Assembly (NCBI GenBank): GCA_964624145.1
Contig: CAZUXT010000009.1
Location: forward strand, 27,274-91,273
Direction: 5' to 3'
DNA from: WJMT01 sp964624145
Lineage (GTDB): Bacteria > Acidobacteriota > Aminicenantia > Aminicenantales > Aminicenantaceae
Length of the DNA: 64,000 nt
A program made the translations under genes and the position numbers. This document shows, piece after piece, positions 25,734 through 34,373 of this stretch (position 1 is the stretch's first letter; each line of letters starts with the position of its first letter). Under the pieces are notes generated by a model. That model was not told the DNA's origin and searched no databases. It saw only the letters and a program-made list of their open reading frames with translations.

Positions 25734-27084
25734 AATCATTGATGCTTTTTCAAAAGCAGCTAAAAAATATTTAAAGAATATTGATCAAAGAAAGGTCTTT
25801 CCTTCGAAACTGGATAGGGAACAAATGAAGTCTTTGGATGTGCCTCTTCAAAAGCATTCCCTGAATCCGTTAGATGTTTTGTATGAATTGGATCTATACG
25901 GATCCCCGGCTACAGTGGCCAGCACCGGCAGGAGGTATTTTGGTTTTGTCATAGGAGGGGCGCTGCCGGCGGCCTTAGCAGTGAATCTGCTAGCAGGAGT
26001 TTGGGACCAGAATGCAGGTATTGAAGCGGCCTCTCCTATTTCTTCGTATATAGAGAGCATTTGCCGCAAGTGGCTCATTGATGTCTTGAATTTACCCTCA
26101 GAAACAGAGGTGGGTTTTGTTTCAGGGGCCACTATGGCTAATTTTACGTGCCTGGCTTCTGCCCGACACGCTTTATTGAAAAATAAAGGATGGGATGTGG
26201 AAAAGGATGGCCTTTACAATGCCCCCCGCATAAAAGTCATTGTGGGGGAAGAAGCACATGTGAGTATTCTCAAGGCCTTGAGCCTGCTTGGTTTGGGAAG
26301 GGATCAGGTCATCCGGGTTCCTGTGGATAATCAGGGAAGGATGATAGCCGAAAAGATCCCGATCGACTCAGATCCTACCATTATCTGCACTCAGGCAGGG
26401 AATGTGAATTCCGGGTCCTTTGATCCCATTGAAAAGATATGCGATAAAGCGCATTCCTTAAATGCATGGGTGCATGTAGATGGTGCTTTTGGTCTGTGGG
26501 CTGCGGCATCCTCAAGATTTATATCTCTAACACAAGGACTCCACAAGGCAGACTCCTGGGGCACGGATGCTCATAAATGGCTTAATGTTCCGTATGACAG
26601 CGGCATTGCTTTTGTGCGGAACAAAAGTCATCTTGTCTCTTCCATGTCCACTGATGCGGCTTATTTGGTATCCGGGAAGAAACGCGAACCCTATCACTAT
26701 GTTCCTGAAATATCACGGAGAGCACGGGGTCTGGAAATATGGGCTGCTCTGCGTTCTCTCGGGAAAAACGGCCTGGCAGAGCTGCTCGAATCCAATTGTG
26801 ATGGCGCGCTTTTATTTGCGGAGAGATTAAGTGAAGCCGGGCTTGAAATAATCAATGATGTGGTATTGAATCAAGTTTTGGTTTCTTTTGGTGATTCTGA
26901 AACCACGAAAAGGATTATACAGAGGATTCAGGAGGATGGTACATGCTGGTGTGGCGGGACTGAATGGCAGGGCCGGACAGCTATGAGAATCAGTGTCTCA
27001 TCCTGGAGGACGACACTCAAGGATATTGAACAAAGCGCTGAACTGATAATAAGGATCGCTGAAGAGGAAATCAAAAGGGGATAA
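25726..27084 (+). CDS. PLP-dependent group II decarboxylase (aromatic/glutamate decarboxylase family)
   Basis: A 452-residue cytoplasmic fold-type I PLP enzyme. VSGATMANFTCLASARHAL binds the phosphate, EEAHVSILKAL carries the ring-stacking His, HVDGAFGLW the Asp that contacts the pyridine nitrogen, and GTDAHKWLNVPYDSG the Schiff-base Lys near residue 285. This set is that of aromatic-L-amino-acid or related decarboxylases, making an amine and CO2; the exact substrate cannot be read. Some close relatives are aminotransferases, so decarboxylation is probable rather than proven. It overlaps the upstream fusion gene by eight bases, so they are translationally coupled, and it ends the unit. Confidence 0.9.
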   Translation: MNKIIDAFSKAAKKYLKNIDQRKVFPSKLDREQMKSLDVPLQKHSLNPLDVLYELDLYGSPATVASTGRRYFGFVIGGALPAALAVNLLAGVWDQNAGIEAASPISSYIESICRKWLIDVLNLPSETEVGFVSGATMANFTCLASARHALLKNKGWDVEKDGLYNAPRIKVIVGEEAHVSILKALSLLGLGRDQVIRVPVDNQGRMIAEKIPIDSDPTIICTQAGNVNSGSFDPIEKICDKAHSLNAWVHVDGAFGLWAAASSRFISLTQGLHKADSWGTDAHKWLNVPYDSGIAFVRNKSHLVSSMSTDAAYLVSGKKREPYHYVPEISRRARGLEIWAALRSLGKNGLAELLESNCDGALLFAERLSEAGLEIINDVVLNQVLVSFGDSETTKRIIQRIQEDGTCWCGGTEWQGRTAMRISVSSWRTTLKDIEQSAELIIRIAEEEIKRG

Positions 27085-27262
27085 AAAAGCTTTGGGGAAT
27101 CTCAGTTATCATTGGATTTTGTTTTGACTTTATGTTTTTTTTCTATGTATCATTGATTTATCTGGAATTTCCATGAAAAACGGATATGCTCAGATTTTTG
27201 TTTTTATTTTGATCGGTGAACAGTCCAGTTTGGATTGAAAAAATCATCCTGTGGGAGGTATT

Positions 27263-28408
27263 ATGAAGATCAAAAATCACACAAAATACATGATCATTGG
27301 ATTTTTGGCTTTTGGATTTTTTCTTTCATCAGCTTTTATACAGGCTGAAGAGGGGAACAAGGCCTATCAGTTCACTGTCACTCAGGAGATCAAGCACACT
27401 CCGGTAAAAAACCAGGCACGGACCGGGACCTGCTGGTGCTTCTCAACCGTCTCCTTTATTGAATCCGAAGCCATGCGCCTGGGGGGTGAAGCCATGGACT
27501 TATCTGAAATGTATGTTGTTCATTACAATTACCAGAAAAAGGCAGAAAACTACATCCGGATGCACGGCACAGCTAACTTCGGACAGGGAGGATTGAGCCA
27601 TGATGTCATGAATCGGTTCCGGGAAAACGGAATCGTACCCGAGTCAGTGTATGGCGGAATGAGGCTGGGTGTGGACTATCATGACCATGGGGAGATGTCC
27701 CGGGTTTTGAAGGCGATCGTTGACGGAGTGCTTTCATCGAGGCGCCCCACTATACAGTGGAAAGCGGCTTTTGAGGGGGCACTGAACGCCTATCTGGGTG
27801 TGCCGCCGGAAAGTTTTAAATACGAAGGCAAAACCTACACTCCGCGTTCTTTTGCTGAAGAAAAAGTCAAAATCAATCCGGATGACTATGTGGAGCTCAC
27901 TTCCTATACATATGCGCCCTTTTACAGCCCATGCATTTTGAAAATACCTGACAACTGGTGCTACGGCGGTGATTTTTACAATGTCCCCATCGATGACTTG
28001 GAGCGGGCTGTGGACTATGCGCTTGAAAACGGATATTCCTTCGTCTGGGACGGAGATGTCAGTGAGCAGTATTTTTCGAGCCGGGACAATGGATATGCTA
28101 TTCTTCCCAAGGAGGAACCTGAAGGCGAGATCACAGAACCGGTGGAAGAAATGAAGGTGAATCAAAAAAACCGCCAGGAGACCTTTGACAGCTTTCATAC
28201 TACTGACGACCACTTGATGCACGTCGTAGGTCTTGCAAAGGATCAAAACGGAAACACGTACTATTATATTAAGAATTCCGGCGGAGCTAATGGTGTTTAT
28301 AAGGGATACCTTTATATGTCCAAACCCTACTTTCGTATGAAGACCACTGCTGTCATGGTTCATAAGGATGCGCTGCCACCTGATTTGGAAGAAAAATTAG
28401 GGCTTTAA
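27263..28408 (+). CDS. Exported C1-type cysteine aminopeptidase (bleomycin hydrolase/PepC-like)
   Basis: A 381-residue papain-family peptidase of the C1B type. I start at ATG 27263, with GGGAGG five bases upstream; an in-frame GTG at 27251 sits on that ribosome site and is rejected. The signal peptide occupies about 1-28. The catalytic Cys is in QARTGTCWCFSTVSFIES, the His in DDHLMHVVGLAKD and the Asn in YYYIKNSGGANGVYKG. C1B enzymes are normally cytoplasmic aminopeptidases; a cleavable signal makes this one periplasmic or secreted. It would complement the M1 aminopeptidase in trimming extracellular peptides. It is convergent with the C25-like gene 13 bases away. Confidence 0.9.
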   Translation: MKIKNHTKYMIIGFLAFGFFLSSAFIQAEEGNKAYQFTVTQEIKHTPVKNQARTGTCWCFSTVSFIESEAMRLGGEAMDLSEMYVVHYNYQKKAENYIRMHGTANFGQGGLSHDVMNRFRENGIVPESVYGGMRLGVDYHDHGEMSRVLKAIVDGVLSSRRPTIQWKAAFEGALNAYLGVPPESFKYEGKTYTPRSFAEEKVKINPDDYVELTSYTYAPFYSPCILKIPDNWCYGGDFYNVPIDDLERAVDYALENGYSFVWDGDVSEQYFSSRDNGYAILPKEEPEGEITEPVEEMKVNQKNRQETFDSFHTTDDHLMHVVGLAKDQNGNTYYYIKNSGGANGVYKGYLYMSKPYFRMKTTAVMVHKDALPPDLEEKLGL

Positions 28409-28421
28409 AGGGAACTGAACA

Positions 28422-29975
28422 CTATTTAGTCACTTCGATCCCTACAGCAGCACCGGCATTACGCCACTCTGATTTCATAAATCCTTCTGAAGCAAGGTCT
28501 ACCTGTACATGTAAAAAATGCTCTCCTCCGTCTTTTTCTACACTCCATGCATGAAGTCTGTATTTTATTCGGTTAGGACCGTTGGCAGCTCCTAATACTC
28601 TGACAGAGGAAGGATTCTCAAATTCTGATGGCAGCTTGACAGAGAACAGGACTCTGTCATTGAACATGTTCTTCCTAAAAGCCAGATAGTCGTGGAATGT
28701 ATCTGTGAAAATCGCCTTGTATTCCGGATTGTTCATGATAGCCCCGATAATGAGCTTTTCGGGTTCGCGGTCAATTGTGATTTCCAAGGGCTTTTCAACC
28801 GGGAGGGGCTTTAGTAATCTCAGGGATGGGTCCCCGAAGAGCACTCTGCTGGCTGTTCCTTTGAGCATGATTTCAGTTGGTGTCCATTGGGGGGAAATCA
28901 TTCCGTTGGACAGATTCTCGAAATCGGGCAGCCGGCCTTTATTACCGAGTACGACTCCGTCATAAGTGTACTTGATGACCTCACCCAGAGAGGCTCCTTT
29001 CAAGGACATGTGCTCCATCTCCTGATAAACAGGCATGCCGTGGTCCGGGTGCAGGGAGGCCAGATATCCGATCACATTATTTTGAAGGAGATTCGAGCAG
29101 AACGACCTGTCCTTTTCGACTTTTTTCTCTATGATTGTGCCGTCCGGTCCGAACATTTCAAAATATTTTCCGACAACACCAGTGTAGCAGGCTCCGCTGA
29201 AGCACACACACGGAGAAAATCCAGTGTCCGGTACCTGTTCGGCAGTCATGCCATTGTCGATTTGCCCTGGATGCCCGTGCCCTCCGAAATGAAGGATACC
29301 GGCTCCGCTCATTGAATCCAGATGTTTTTGACTTATCCCCCCGGTCCCATGGGAAAGGGTCTCCAGTTCCATGGCTTTTCCCAGAACAGGGACGAAATTG
29401 GAATGGGAAAATTTATGGAAAGAGTTTTCTCCTGCCTGCATATTGGGACCGAGATTGTCGATCATCTTTGCAGGGATCCGAAGCTCTCCGGAAACAGCTT
29501 TGGATATTCTCTTAACAAAATCAGCCGCTGCTTTGGGGGAGGCGCCTGTTATAAAGCCTGTTCTTGTATCCATAAAAGGGTCTTCATCCAGGCGGGAACA
29601 CATGGTCAACCATTTCCACCCGAAATTTACGTCAAGCTCCTGCGGGAGAATGAATACCTGAACATAATAAGGAGTGATTTCTTTGAGCGCAGACTCTAGC
29701 GAAGATAAATCATAGGGATTAAAAATTTCTGATCGTGCTTCCGGGTGCAGTTTGCGGCTTTCTCTCAGGGCCTCTCCATATTCCATGGAGGCTTTTTCCG
29801 TAGAAAGGATCAAGAAAGAGGGGCTGCTGTCCAGTTCAGCGTAAAGGACCTTCTCTTTATCTTCCCCAGCACAACCTGTCATGCTTATGATGAAAAAGAA
29901 AATGCCTAAAGCTGTAAAAGTCTTAGTTAAAATTTGTTTGCTTGTATGGATGTACGCATGAATTTTTTTTGCCAT
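28422..29975 (-). CDS. C25-like (gingipain/caspase-fold) cysteine peptidase, lipoprotein
   Basis: A 517-residue protein with a lipobox ISMTGC near residue 35. The middle of the protein has a clan CD catalytic pair: the His in ILHFGGHGHPGQIDNG (about residue 232) and the Cys after a hydrophobic strand in CVCFSGACYTGVVGKYF (about 265). This H-G ... A-C layout is that of gingipain-type C25 and related caspase-fold peptidases. A beta-rich C-terminal part (about 400-517) may be the Ig-like domain seen after gingipain catalytic domains. Substrate is unknown. AAAGGG lies before the ATG at 29975, and a TTGACG-18-TATGAT promoter is upstream. Confidence 0.75.
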   Translation of the reverse strand: MAKKIHAYIHTSKQILTKTFTALGIFFFIISMTGCAGEDKEKVLYAELDSSPSFLILSTEKASMEYGEALRESRKLHPEARSEIFNPYDLSSLESALKEITPYYVQVFILPQELDVNFGWKWLTMCSRLDEDPFMDTRTGFITGASPKAAADFVKRISKAVSGELRIPAKMIDNLGPNMQAGENSFHKFSHSNFVPVLGKAMELETLSHGTGGISQKHLDSMSGAGILHFGGHGHPGQIDNGMTAEQVPDTGFSPCVCFSGACYTGVVGKYFEMFGPDGTIIEKKVEKDRSFCSNLLQNNVIGYLASLHPDHGMPVYQEMEHMSLKGASLGEVIKYTYDGVVLGNKGRLPDFENLSNGMISPQWTPTEIMLKGTASRVLFGDPSLRLLKPLPVEKPLEITIDREPEKLIIGAIMNNPEYKAIFTDTFHDYLAFRKNMFNDRVLFSVKLPSEFENPSSVRVLGAANGPNRIKYRLHAWSVEKDGGEHFLHVQVDLASEGFMKSEWRNAGAAVGIEVTK

Positions 29976-30035
29976 TATGCCCTTTCCTTTATTGTGATTT
30001 TTGTTTTGATTTTCTCTATCCCTGAGCCTTTCTTA

Positions 30036-30065
30036 ATCATAAACAGGACAAATGCAGTGCGTCAA
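30036..30065 (-). promoter_or_regulatory. Promoter of the C25-like peptidase gene
   Basis: On the minus strand TTGACG (30065-30060), an 18-base spacer and TATGAT (30041-30036) form a good sigma-70-type promoter about 60 bases before the ATG. Confidence 0.5.
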
Positions 30066-30173
30066 GTCCCATTTAAAATGAGTTTGGATCGAGGTCAGGG
30101 TAATGGAGATGATTATTTTGGTTGAAAAAAAGAGCGAATTGTCTTAAATTAAAAAAAAGGGGTTGTGGGACAC

Positions 30174-31895
30174 ATGAAAAGGACTTCTTTCTTCAGAAAA
30201 AGCAGAGAGGATTTTTCACGTTCTGTTTTGGCCTCCTTGGTTTTTCACATCCTTATCATTATCCTGGTCTGTGTGGTCACCCATCGGGTATCCATAACAA
30301 CAAGAGAGATCAATCCCCATGATACCAAAGCCTTTATCAAAGCTTTGGCAGAGATCCAGGAAGAAATGTTTCCAAACCAGAACATCAAGGAAACGGATCC
30401 GCAGGCGGCTTTCTCCAATGAGGAATTTTTTAGAATACTGGAAGGAGTTCGGATCCCGGATTTAAATCTCAGCGAAAAGCAAAAAATAGAATTCTATAAA
30501 AACATGCTCAAAAGATATATGGTTTCAGAAAATGCCGGTGAAGAATATGAGGCTCCGGAATTAAACAAAAAAGACATATCAACATTGTTTAAACAAACAG
30601 AGAGCATTCAACTGGATTCCGGTGGAAAGATCTACAGCTCAAGAAATTATTCAGATGGCAGCAAAAATTTCTTTTATCTTCCTCAACAGGATATTAACAC
30701 CCTTAAGCGTTTAAGAAGGTTTGAGGATATGGAGAGAACACAAATGCACGTACGGGGAAAAAGGGTCAAATTGGATACGGAAGAAGGAGTCAAATTCATT
30801 CCTGAAACGTATTATTTCAGGGAAAGCCCTTATGAAGACATTCTAGCCCAGGGAGCAGAGCTGTTTTTTATAACCCGGGGATTCCCGAGCTTAGGAGAAA
30901 GCTCCCTCTTTGAAGGAAGAGATAGAAACAGAGCCGTGGATTCATTTTTAAAGGGATTATCTCCGAATTTTCAGGTGGTTTATCTTTATGAGGATTTGTC
31001 CACTCCATCCCCGCTTTTATCCGAGTCCCGGAAGAAGAAACAGGCTTTGAACATATCTTCAGGCAGCATAAACAGGATTTTGGATGATTTGATGGAACTA
31101 AAGGAGGACCAGCAGTTTTTTCATTTCAAACAGAATTATCTGGATCAGTATCATCCTGACAAAGGGAATCTGGCTCAACTCCTGCGGGAATTCATATACA
31201 ACAATCAAAGCAATATCATCATAATGGTCGATGATATAACCGGTGCGTTTGCTTTTGTTGAAGAACTCTATTTCAACAAACCCATGGATACCTATCTTGC
31301 CCGTTACTGGAAACAATTTCCTCAGACACAGACAGGTGTGGAATGTTTGTTCTGCCTGGCTTCCTTTTATGACTTTGAGAGGAGGGGATTGACGTATCTT
31401 TTCCGTTCTTATGACAAAGCCAAAGAGCTGGTTTCACAAAAATACTACAGAGTAGATGCTTTTAACAAAAAAGCAAAAGCTTATGTGGTTAAAGAGATGT
31501 ATGAGACATTGATTTCTGCTTTGATGAAAAAAGGTTATGAGACAGAGATGAGTATTGTTAGAGAGTACTTTGAGGAAGAAGAGAACTTGTACAGGATGAT
31601 TTGTGAGACCGGAGGCCGGAATAGAGACAGGGCCCTTTATTCCTGGGGAAGACTTTATTGGGATCAAAAGGAATACGATCTGGCACTCGAAAAGTGGGAT
31701 CAAATCAAAGATTTCTCATCTTTTGAAATTTCTGATGAAATAAGGGATGTTCTGGAAAGCTCTATGGAAAAAGACACTCTTGTTTATTGGCTTGATAAAA
31801 TATTCATAAGAGAATCAAATGAAAGCAATGAGAAGCTTTTGAAAAGGCTCCTCAAATACCACAGATGGGCAAAAAGAGCGGAAAAGGAACAGTGA
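30174..31895 (+). CDS. Single-pass membrane protein with TonB-like anchor and TPR-type C-terminus, function unknown
   Basis: About 573 residues from ATG 30174; a GTG nine bases earlier is in frame but overlaps the likely ribosome site. A short basic N-terminus precedes one membrane helix (about residues 18-38) with the sequence ASLVFHILIIIL. The Ser-x-x-x-His spacing equals that of the TonB transmembrane helix, which contacts ExbBD. No proline-rich linker or TonB C-terminal domain follows. Instead there is a largely helical and mixed soluble region: ITRGFPSLGESSLFEGRD near 245, long charged helices, and a TPR-like pair near 480-510 (YSWGRLYWDQKEYDLALEKW). I considered a GWxTD protein and could not support it. 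It is divergent from the C25-like gene; a TTGAAA-17-TAAATT element at 30122-30150 may be its promoter. Confidence 0.7.
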   Translation: MKRTSFFRKSREDFSRSVLASLVFHILIIILVCVVTHRVSITTREINPHDTKAFIKALAEIQEEMFPNQNIKETDPQAAFSNEEFFRILEGVRIPDLNLSEKQKIEFYKNMLKRYMVSENAGEEYEAPELNKKDISTLFKQTESIQLDSGGKIYSSRNYSDGSKNFFYLPQQDINTLKRLRRFEDMERTQMHVRGKRVKLDTEEGVKFIPETYYFRESPYEDILAQGAELFFITRGFPSLGESSLFEGRDRNRAVDSFLKGLSPNFQVVYLYEDLSTPSPLLSESRKKKQALNISSGSINRILDDLMELKEDQQFFHFKQNYLDQYHPDKGNLAQLLREFIYNNQSNIIIMVDDITGAFAFVEELYFNKPMDTYLARYWKQFPQTQTGVECLFCLASFYDFERRGLTYLFRSYDKAKELVSQKYYRVDAFNKKAKAYVVKEMYETLISALMKKGYETEMSIVREYFEEEENLYRMICETGGRNRDRALYSWGRLYWDQKEYDLALEKWDQIKDFSSFEISDEIRDVLESSMEKDTLVYWLDKIFIRESNESNEKLLKRLLKYHRWAKRAEKEQ

Positions 31896-31913
31896 ACGCT
31901 TTCTTGTTAAGAG

Positions 31914-32561
31914 TTAGCTTTTGCGGATTCTTATCTCAACGCGCCGGTTCTTCTGCCGTCCTTCCGGATTGTCAGAGCCGTCAGGATTGGTATTGGGAGC
32001 TACGGGTTCGCTTTCTCCCTTGCCCGAGGTCTCTATTCTCTTCGAGTCAATGCCTGCTTGATCTATCAGCCATTGCTTGACCGATTCGGCCCTCTTTTTT
32101 GATAATTCCAGGTTGTAAGATTCAGACCCTTTGGAATCTGTATGACCTATGATGCTGACCGGATGCTGATAAGCACTGATGACTTCTCCTACTTTGGATA
32201 GCGTCTCTTCAGCGTCCTTGCGGATGGTCCATTTGTCAAAGTCAAAGAGAATATCACCGGGAAGTTCGATCCTGTAATCGGTTTCGGTTTCCTCGGCTCC
32301 GAGTTCTTTGAGAGTGGCCTGGATTTTCTCAATCCGGGCTGTCAGGCTCCTGGTGATGCCTTCGATTGTCAGGACTTTATATGTGAGCTCAAGGGCTCCT
32401 CTCTCAGGTCCCAGGGCTTTCAAGGCTTCAATGGCTTTCTGATGAGCCTCCGGAGGTATGGTGATTTCCTCTTCTTCCAGAGCGAAGGAAGGGGATGCTT
32501 TCCCGCTCCAGAACAACAGGAGGCTTAATGCAAGCAGACATAAAGTTGTTTTGGCTCTCAT
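31914..32561 (-). CDS. OmpA-family peptidoglycan-binding outer-membrane protein
   Basis: A 215-residue exported protein: signal peptide about 1-27, a helical segment about 33-90, and a C-terminal OmpA domain about 95-213. The domain shows the LFDFDKWTIR strand, IIGHTDSKGSESYNLELSKKR with the Asp that binds diaminopimelate, and the closing NRRVEIRI. It lacks an eight-stranded barrel, so it is a periplasmic or lipid-independent peptidoglycan linker rather than a full OmpA porin. It lies 25 bases downstream of the small exported gene at 32587-33039 on the same strand and shares its promoter. Confidence 0.9.
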   Translation of the reverse strand: MRAKTTLCLLALSLLLFWSGKASPSFALEEEEITIPPEAHQKAIEALKALGPERGALELTYKVLTIEGITRSLTARIEKIQATLKELGAEETETDYRIELPGDILFDFDKWTIRKDAEETLSKVGEVISAYQHPVSIIGHTDSKGSESYNLELSKKRAESVKQWLIDQAGIDSKRIETSGKGESEPVAPNTNPDGSDNPEGRQKNRRVEIRIRKS

Positions 32562-32586
32562 TTTTTATTTGGTTCGGGTTTTGCCC

Positions 32587-33039
32587 TCAGTTCAGAGGAA
32601 CCTCTTCGAAAGGAAAGAAACCGGGTATATTGATATCGATGGCTTCGGGATTGTCAGCAGGAACCGGAAATTTTACCCAGAAACCAGATGATGAGCCCGA
32701 ATCAATAGAGAAATGGTATCGGCCGCCCTCCCAGTCTTTTTCTTTGGGACCGGCGATATACTGGCCTTCTGAGTCTTTTAAGGGGAAATACTTCTTCTGA
32801 TTGGTAGGATCGATGACATAGCAGTCTTTGAAATAGAACTCCACTATTTGTGAATCATCGCCTGTGTTGCGGATTTTGAATCGGAGTGTCAGGATGTCAT
32901 TGCGGATACTGATTTTTGTCAGATCAGCTTCCAACCCCTCCCAAATGTCACTTTCCTGAGTTTGGATGACATCGGCTGCTGCAAAAAGGCCAAAGGCAAG
33001 GGCCACGATGCCGAAAAAGGCACTCAAGACAGATTTCAT
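32587..33039 (-). CDS. Small exported protein of unknown function upstream of ompA
   Basis: A 150-residue protein starting at ATG 33039 with AAGGAG eight bases upstream (a start at 33057 lacks this). The signal peptide covers about 1-22. The remainder is beta-rich and reads as one immunoglobulin-like domain: ILTLRFKIRNTGDDSQIVEFYF ... KYFPLKDSEGQ ... GFWVKFPVPADNP, with the alternating pattern of DUF4352-like telokin/Ig folds. No catalytic motif is visible. It is the first gene of a two-gene unit with the OmpA-family protein and may be an envelope accessory factor for it. Confidence 0.72.
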   Translation of the reverse strand: MKSVLSAFFGIVALAFGLFAAADVIQTQESDIWEGLEADLTKISIRNDILTLRFKIRNTGDDSQIVEFYFKDCYVIDPTNQKKYFPLKDSEGQYIAGPKEKDWEGGRYHFSIDSGSSSGFWVKFPVPADNPEAIDINIPGFFPFEEVPLN

Positions 33040-33138
33040 GGAAAACTCCTTTCTCAATTAATTATGTGAATTTCCTTATTCAGATCTAAGGATTTGATGG
33101 CTTCAATCATTTTTTGTCGTTTGGATGCTGCATTATTG

Positions 33139-33168
33139 ATAATACATGGAATAAAAATGGGTTGTCAA
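33139..33168 (-). promoter_or_regulatory. Promoter of the small exported protein-ompA unit
   Basis: On the minus strand a consensus TTGACA (33168-33163), 18 bases and TATTAT (33144-33139) make one of the best sigma-70-like promoters of the window, about 100 bases before the start at 33039. Confidence 0.6.
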
Positions 33169-33198
33169 TACCAAATCCCTTTCCTTTTAACCGGCTTG

Positions 33199-33225
33199 AT
33201 TAACCTGAACTATTCACAGGTTAAT
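33199..33225. terminator. Inverted repeat at the end of mutY
   Basis: ATTAACCTG (33199-33207) and CAGGTTAAT (33217-33225) are perfect nine-base arms around nine bases, overlapping the mutY stop region. It may act as a transcript-end hairpin. No T-run follows on either strand. Confidence 0.35.
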
Positions 33226-34302
33226 TGAAATCCGGTTTTGATTGTTCCTGAGAAATTCGATGACTTTGACCGATCCGGAAGGAAAGGGATAATTTTTAAA
33301 CTCCCGGAGGGTGACCCATCTGAGCGCTTGGTTGTTTGCCTTGGGTGTTCCGTGCAGTGTGCAGAGAAAGGCATGGAGAGTCACACGGAATTGAGTGTAG
33401 GAGTGCGTTACCTGTGTAAGAATTTTTTTTTCTTTTACCTCCAATCCGAGCTCTTCTTTGATTTCTCTGTAAAGGGCCTGAGCAGGTGTTTCTCCTCTTT
33501 TGATTTTTCCCCCCGGAAACTCCCATAGGTCTGCCATAAGCCCCTTGGAGGGTCTTTTTTGGATCAAATAATGATTGTTTTGTTTGATGATTCCAAGGAC
33601 CGCTTCGATTTTGTGAAAATTCCTTTTTTTGGGCTTGGGGATGATTTCCTGGGTTCCCTCTTGATAAGCCTGACAGAATTCCTGAAAAGGGCAGAGAAGG
33701 CAGGATGGATTTTGAGGCCGGCAGACCAGGGCGCCCAGTTCCATAAAAGCCTGATTGAAAAGGCTTGATTTACGGGGAAGGAAAAGAGAACGCAGAAACG
33801 GTTTGAGAATTTTATCCACGGAAGGATTGGCTTCCCGGTGCAGTCCTTTAAGCCTCATCAGCACACGGCGCACGTTTGCATCCAATACAGGATAGGGCTT
33901 GTTGAAAGCAAAACTAAGGACTGCCGCGGTCGTGTACGGGCCAAAACCGGGGAGACTTCCCAGGGACTGGTAGGTTTCCGGGATGAGGCCTTTGTGTTTT
34001 TCCATAATAATCTGCGAGGCGCGGTAAAGGTTTTTGGCTCTCTGGTAATAACCCAATCCTTCCCAGGCTTTGAGAACCTTTTGAAGAGGAGCCTGGCTTA
34101 GGGCTTTGATATCCGGAAAGAGTTGAAACCATTTTCGATAATAGGGGATGACTGTCTGGACAGTGGTCTGCTGGAGCATGATTTCAGAAACCCATATTTT
34201 ATACGGATCTTTGGTTTCTCTCCAGGGGAGTTTTCTTTGATTGCGGCTGTACCAATGCAGCAATCTTTCCTGGAATGTGCGGTTCTCCTTTTTTGGAAGC
34301 AC
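33214..34302 (-). CDS. mutY: A/G-specific adenine DNA glycosylase with Nudix-fold C-terminus
   Basis: A 362-residue base-excision enzyme that removes adenine opposite 8-oxoguanine. The N-terminal HhH-GPD domain has EIMLQQTTV with the catalytic Glu, the hairpin LPGFGPYTTAAVLSFA, and VLDANVRRVL with the Asp. A [4Fe-4S] loop follows, with four Cys spaced 6, 2 and 5 apart (CRPQNPSCLLCPFQEFC). The C-terminal MutT-like domain (about 230-350) retains a full Nudix box from GGKIKRGE to REIKEELGL. The length is normal for MutY. The start is GTG at 34302 and is the least certain point. It is a single gene downstream of the GH116 gene by 71 bases on the same strand. Confidence 0.93.
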   Translation of the reverse strand: MLPKKENRTFQERLLHWYSRNQRKLPWRETKDPYKIWVSEIMLQQTTVQTVIPYYRKWFQLFPDIKALSQAPLQKVLKAWEGLGYYQRAKNLYRASQIIMEKHKGLIPETYQSLGSLPGFGPYTTAAVLSFAFNKPYPVLDANVRRVLMRLKGLHREANPSVDKILKPFLRSLFLPRKSSLFNQAFMELGALVCRPQNPSCLLCPFQEFCQAYQEGTQEIIPKPKKRNFHKIEAVLGIIKQNNHYLIQKRPSKGLMADLWEFPGGKIKRGETPAQALYREIKEELGLEVKEKKILTQVTHSYTQFRVTLHAFLCTLHGTPKANNQALRWVTLREFKNYPFPSGSVKVIEFLRNNQNRISINL

Positions 34303-34373
34303 GGTTCAAATCAACCTTTATTATTCAAGATCCAACTTTTCGGAAGTTTAATCAAATTCCGGGTCAATCTCTT

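Noticed and set aside
27734..28363. 209-codon antisense frame in the C1-type peptidase gene
   Set aside because: It opposes a coding strand with clear catalytic motifs and matches no family I recognise.
30174..31895. Possible GWxTD-domain protein
   Set aside because: The Gly-Trp-x-Thr-Asp motif is not present; only the membrane anchor and TPR-like part can be supported.
33199..33225. Strong intrinsic terminator for mutY
   Set aside because: The stem is perfect but lacks a following T-run on either strand, so it is listed only as an inverted repeat of uncertain role.
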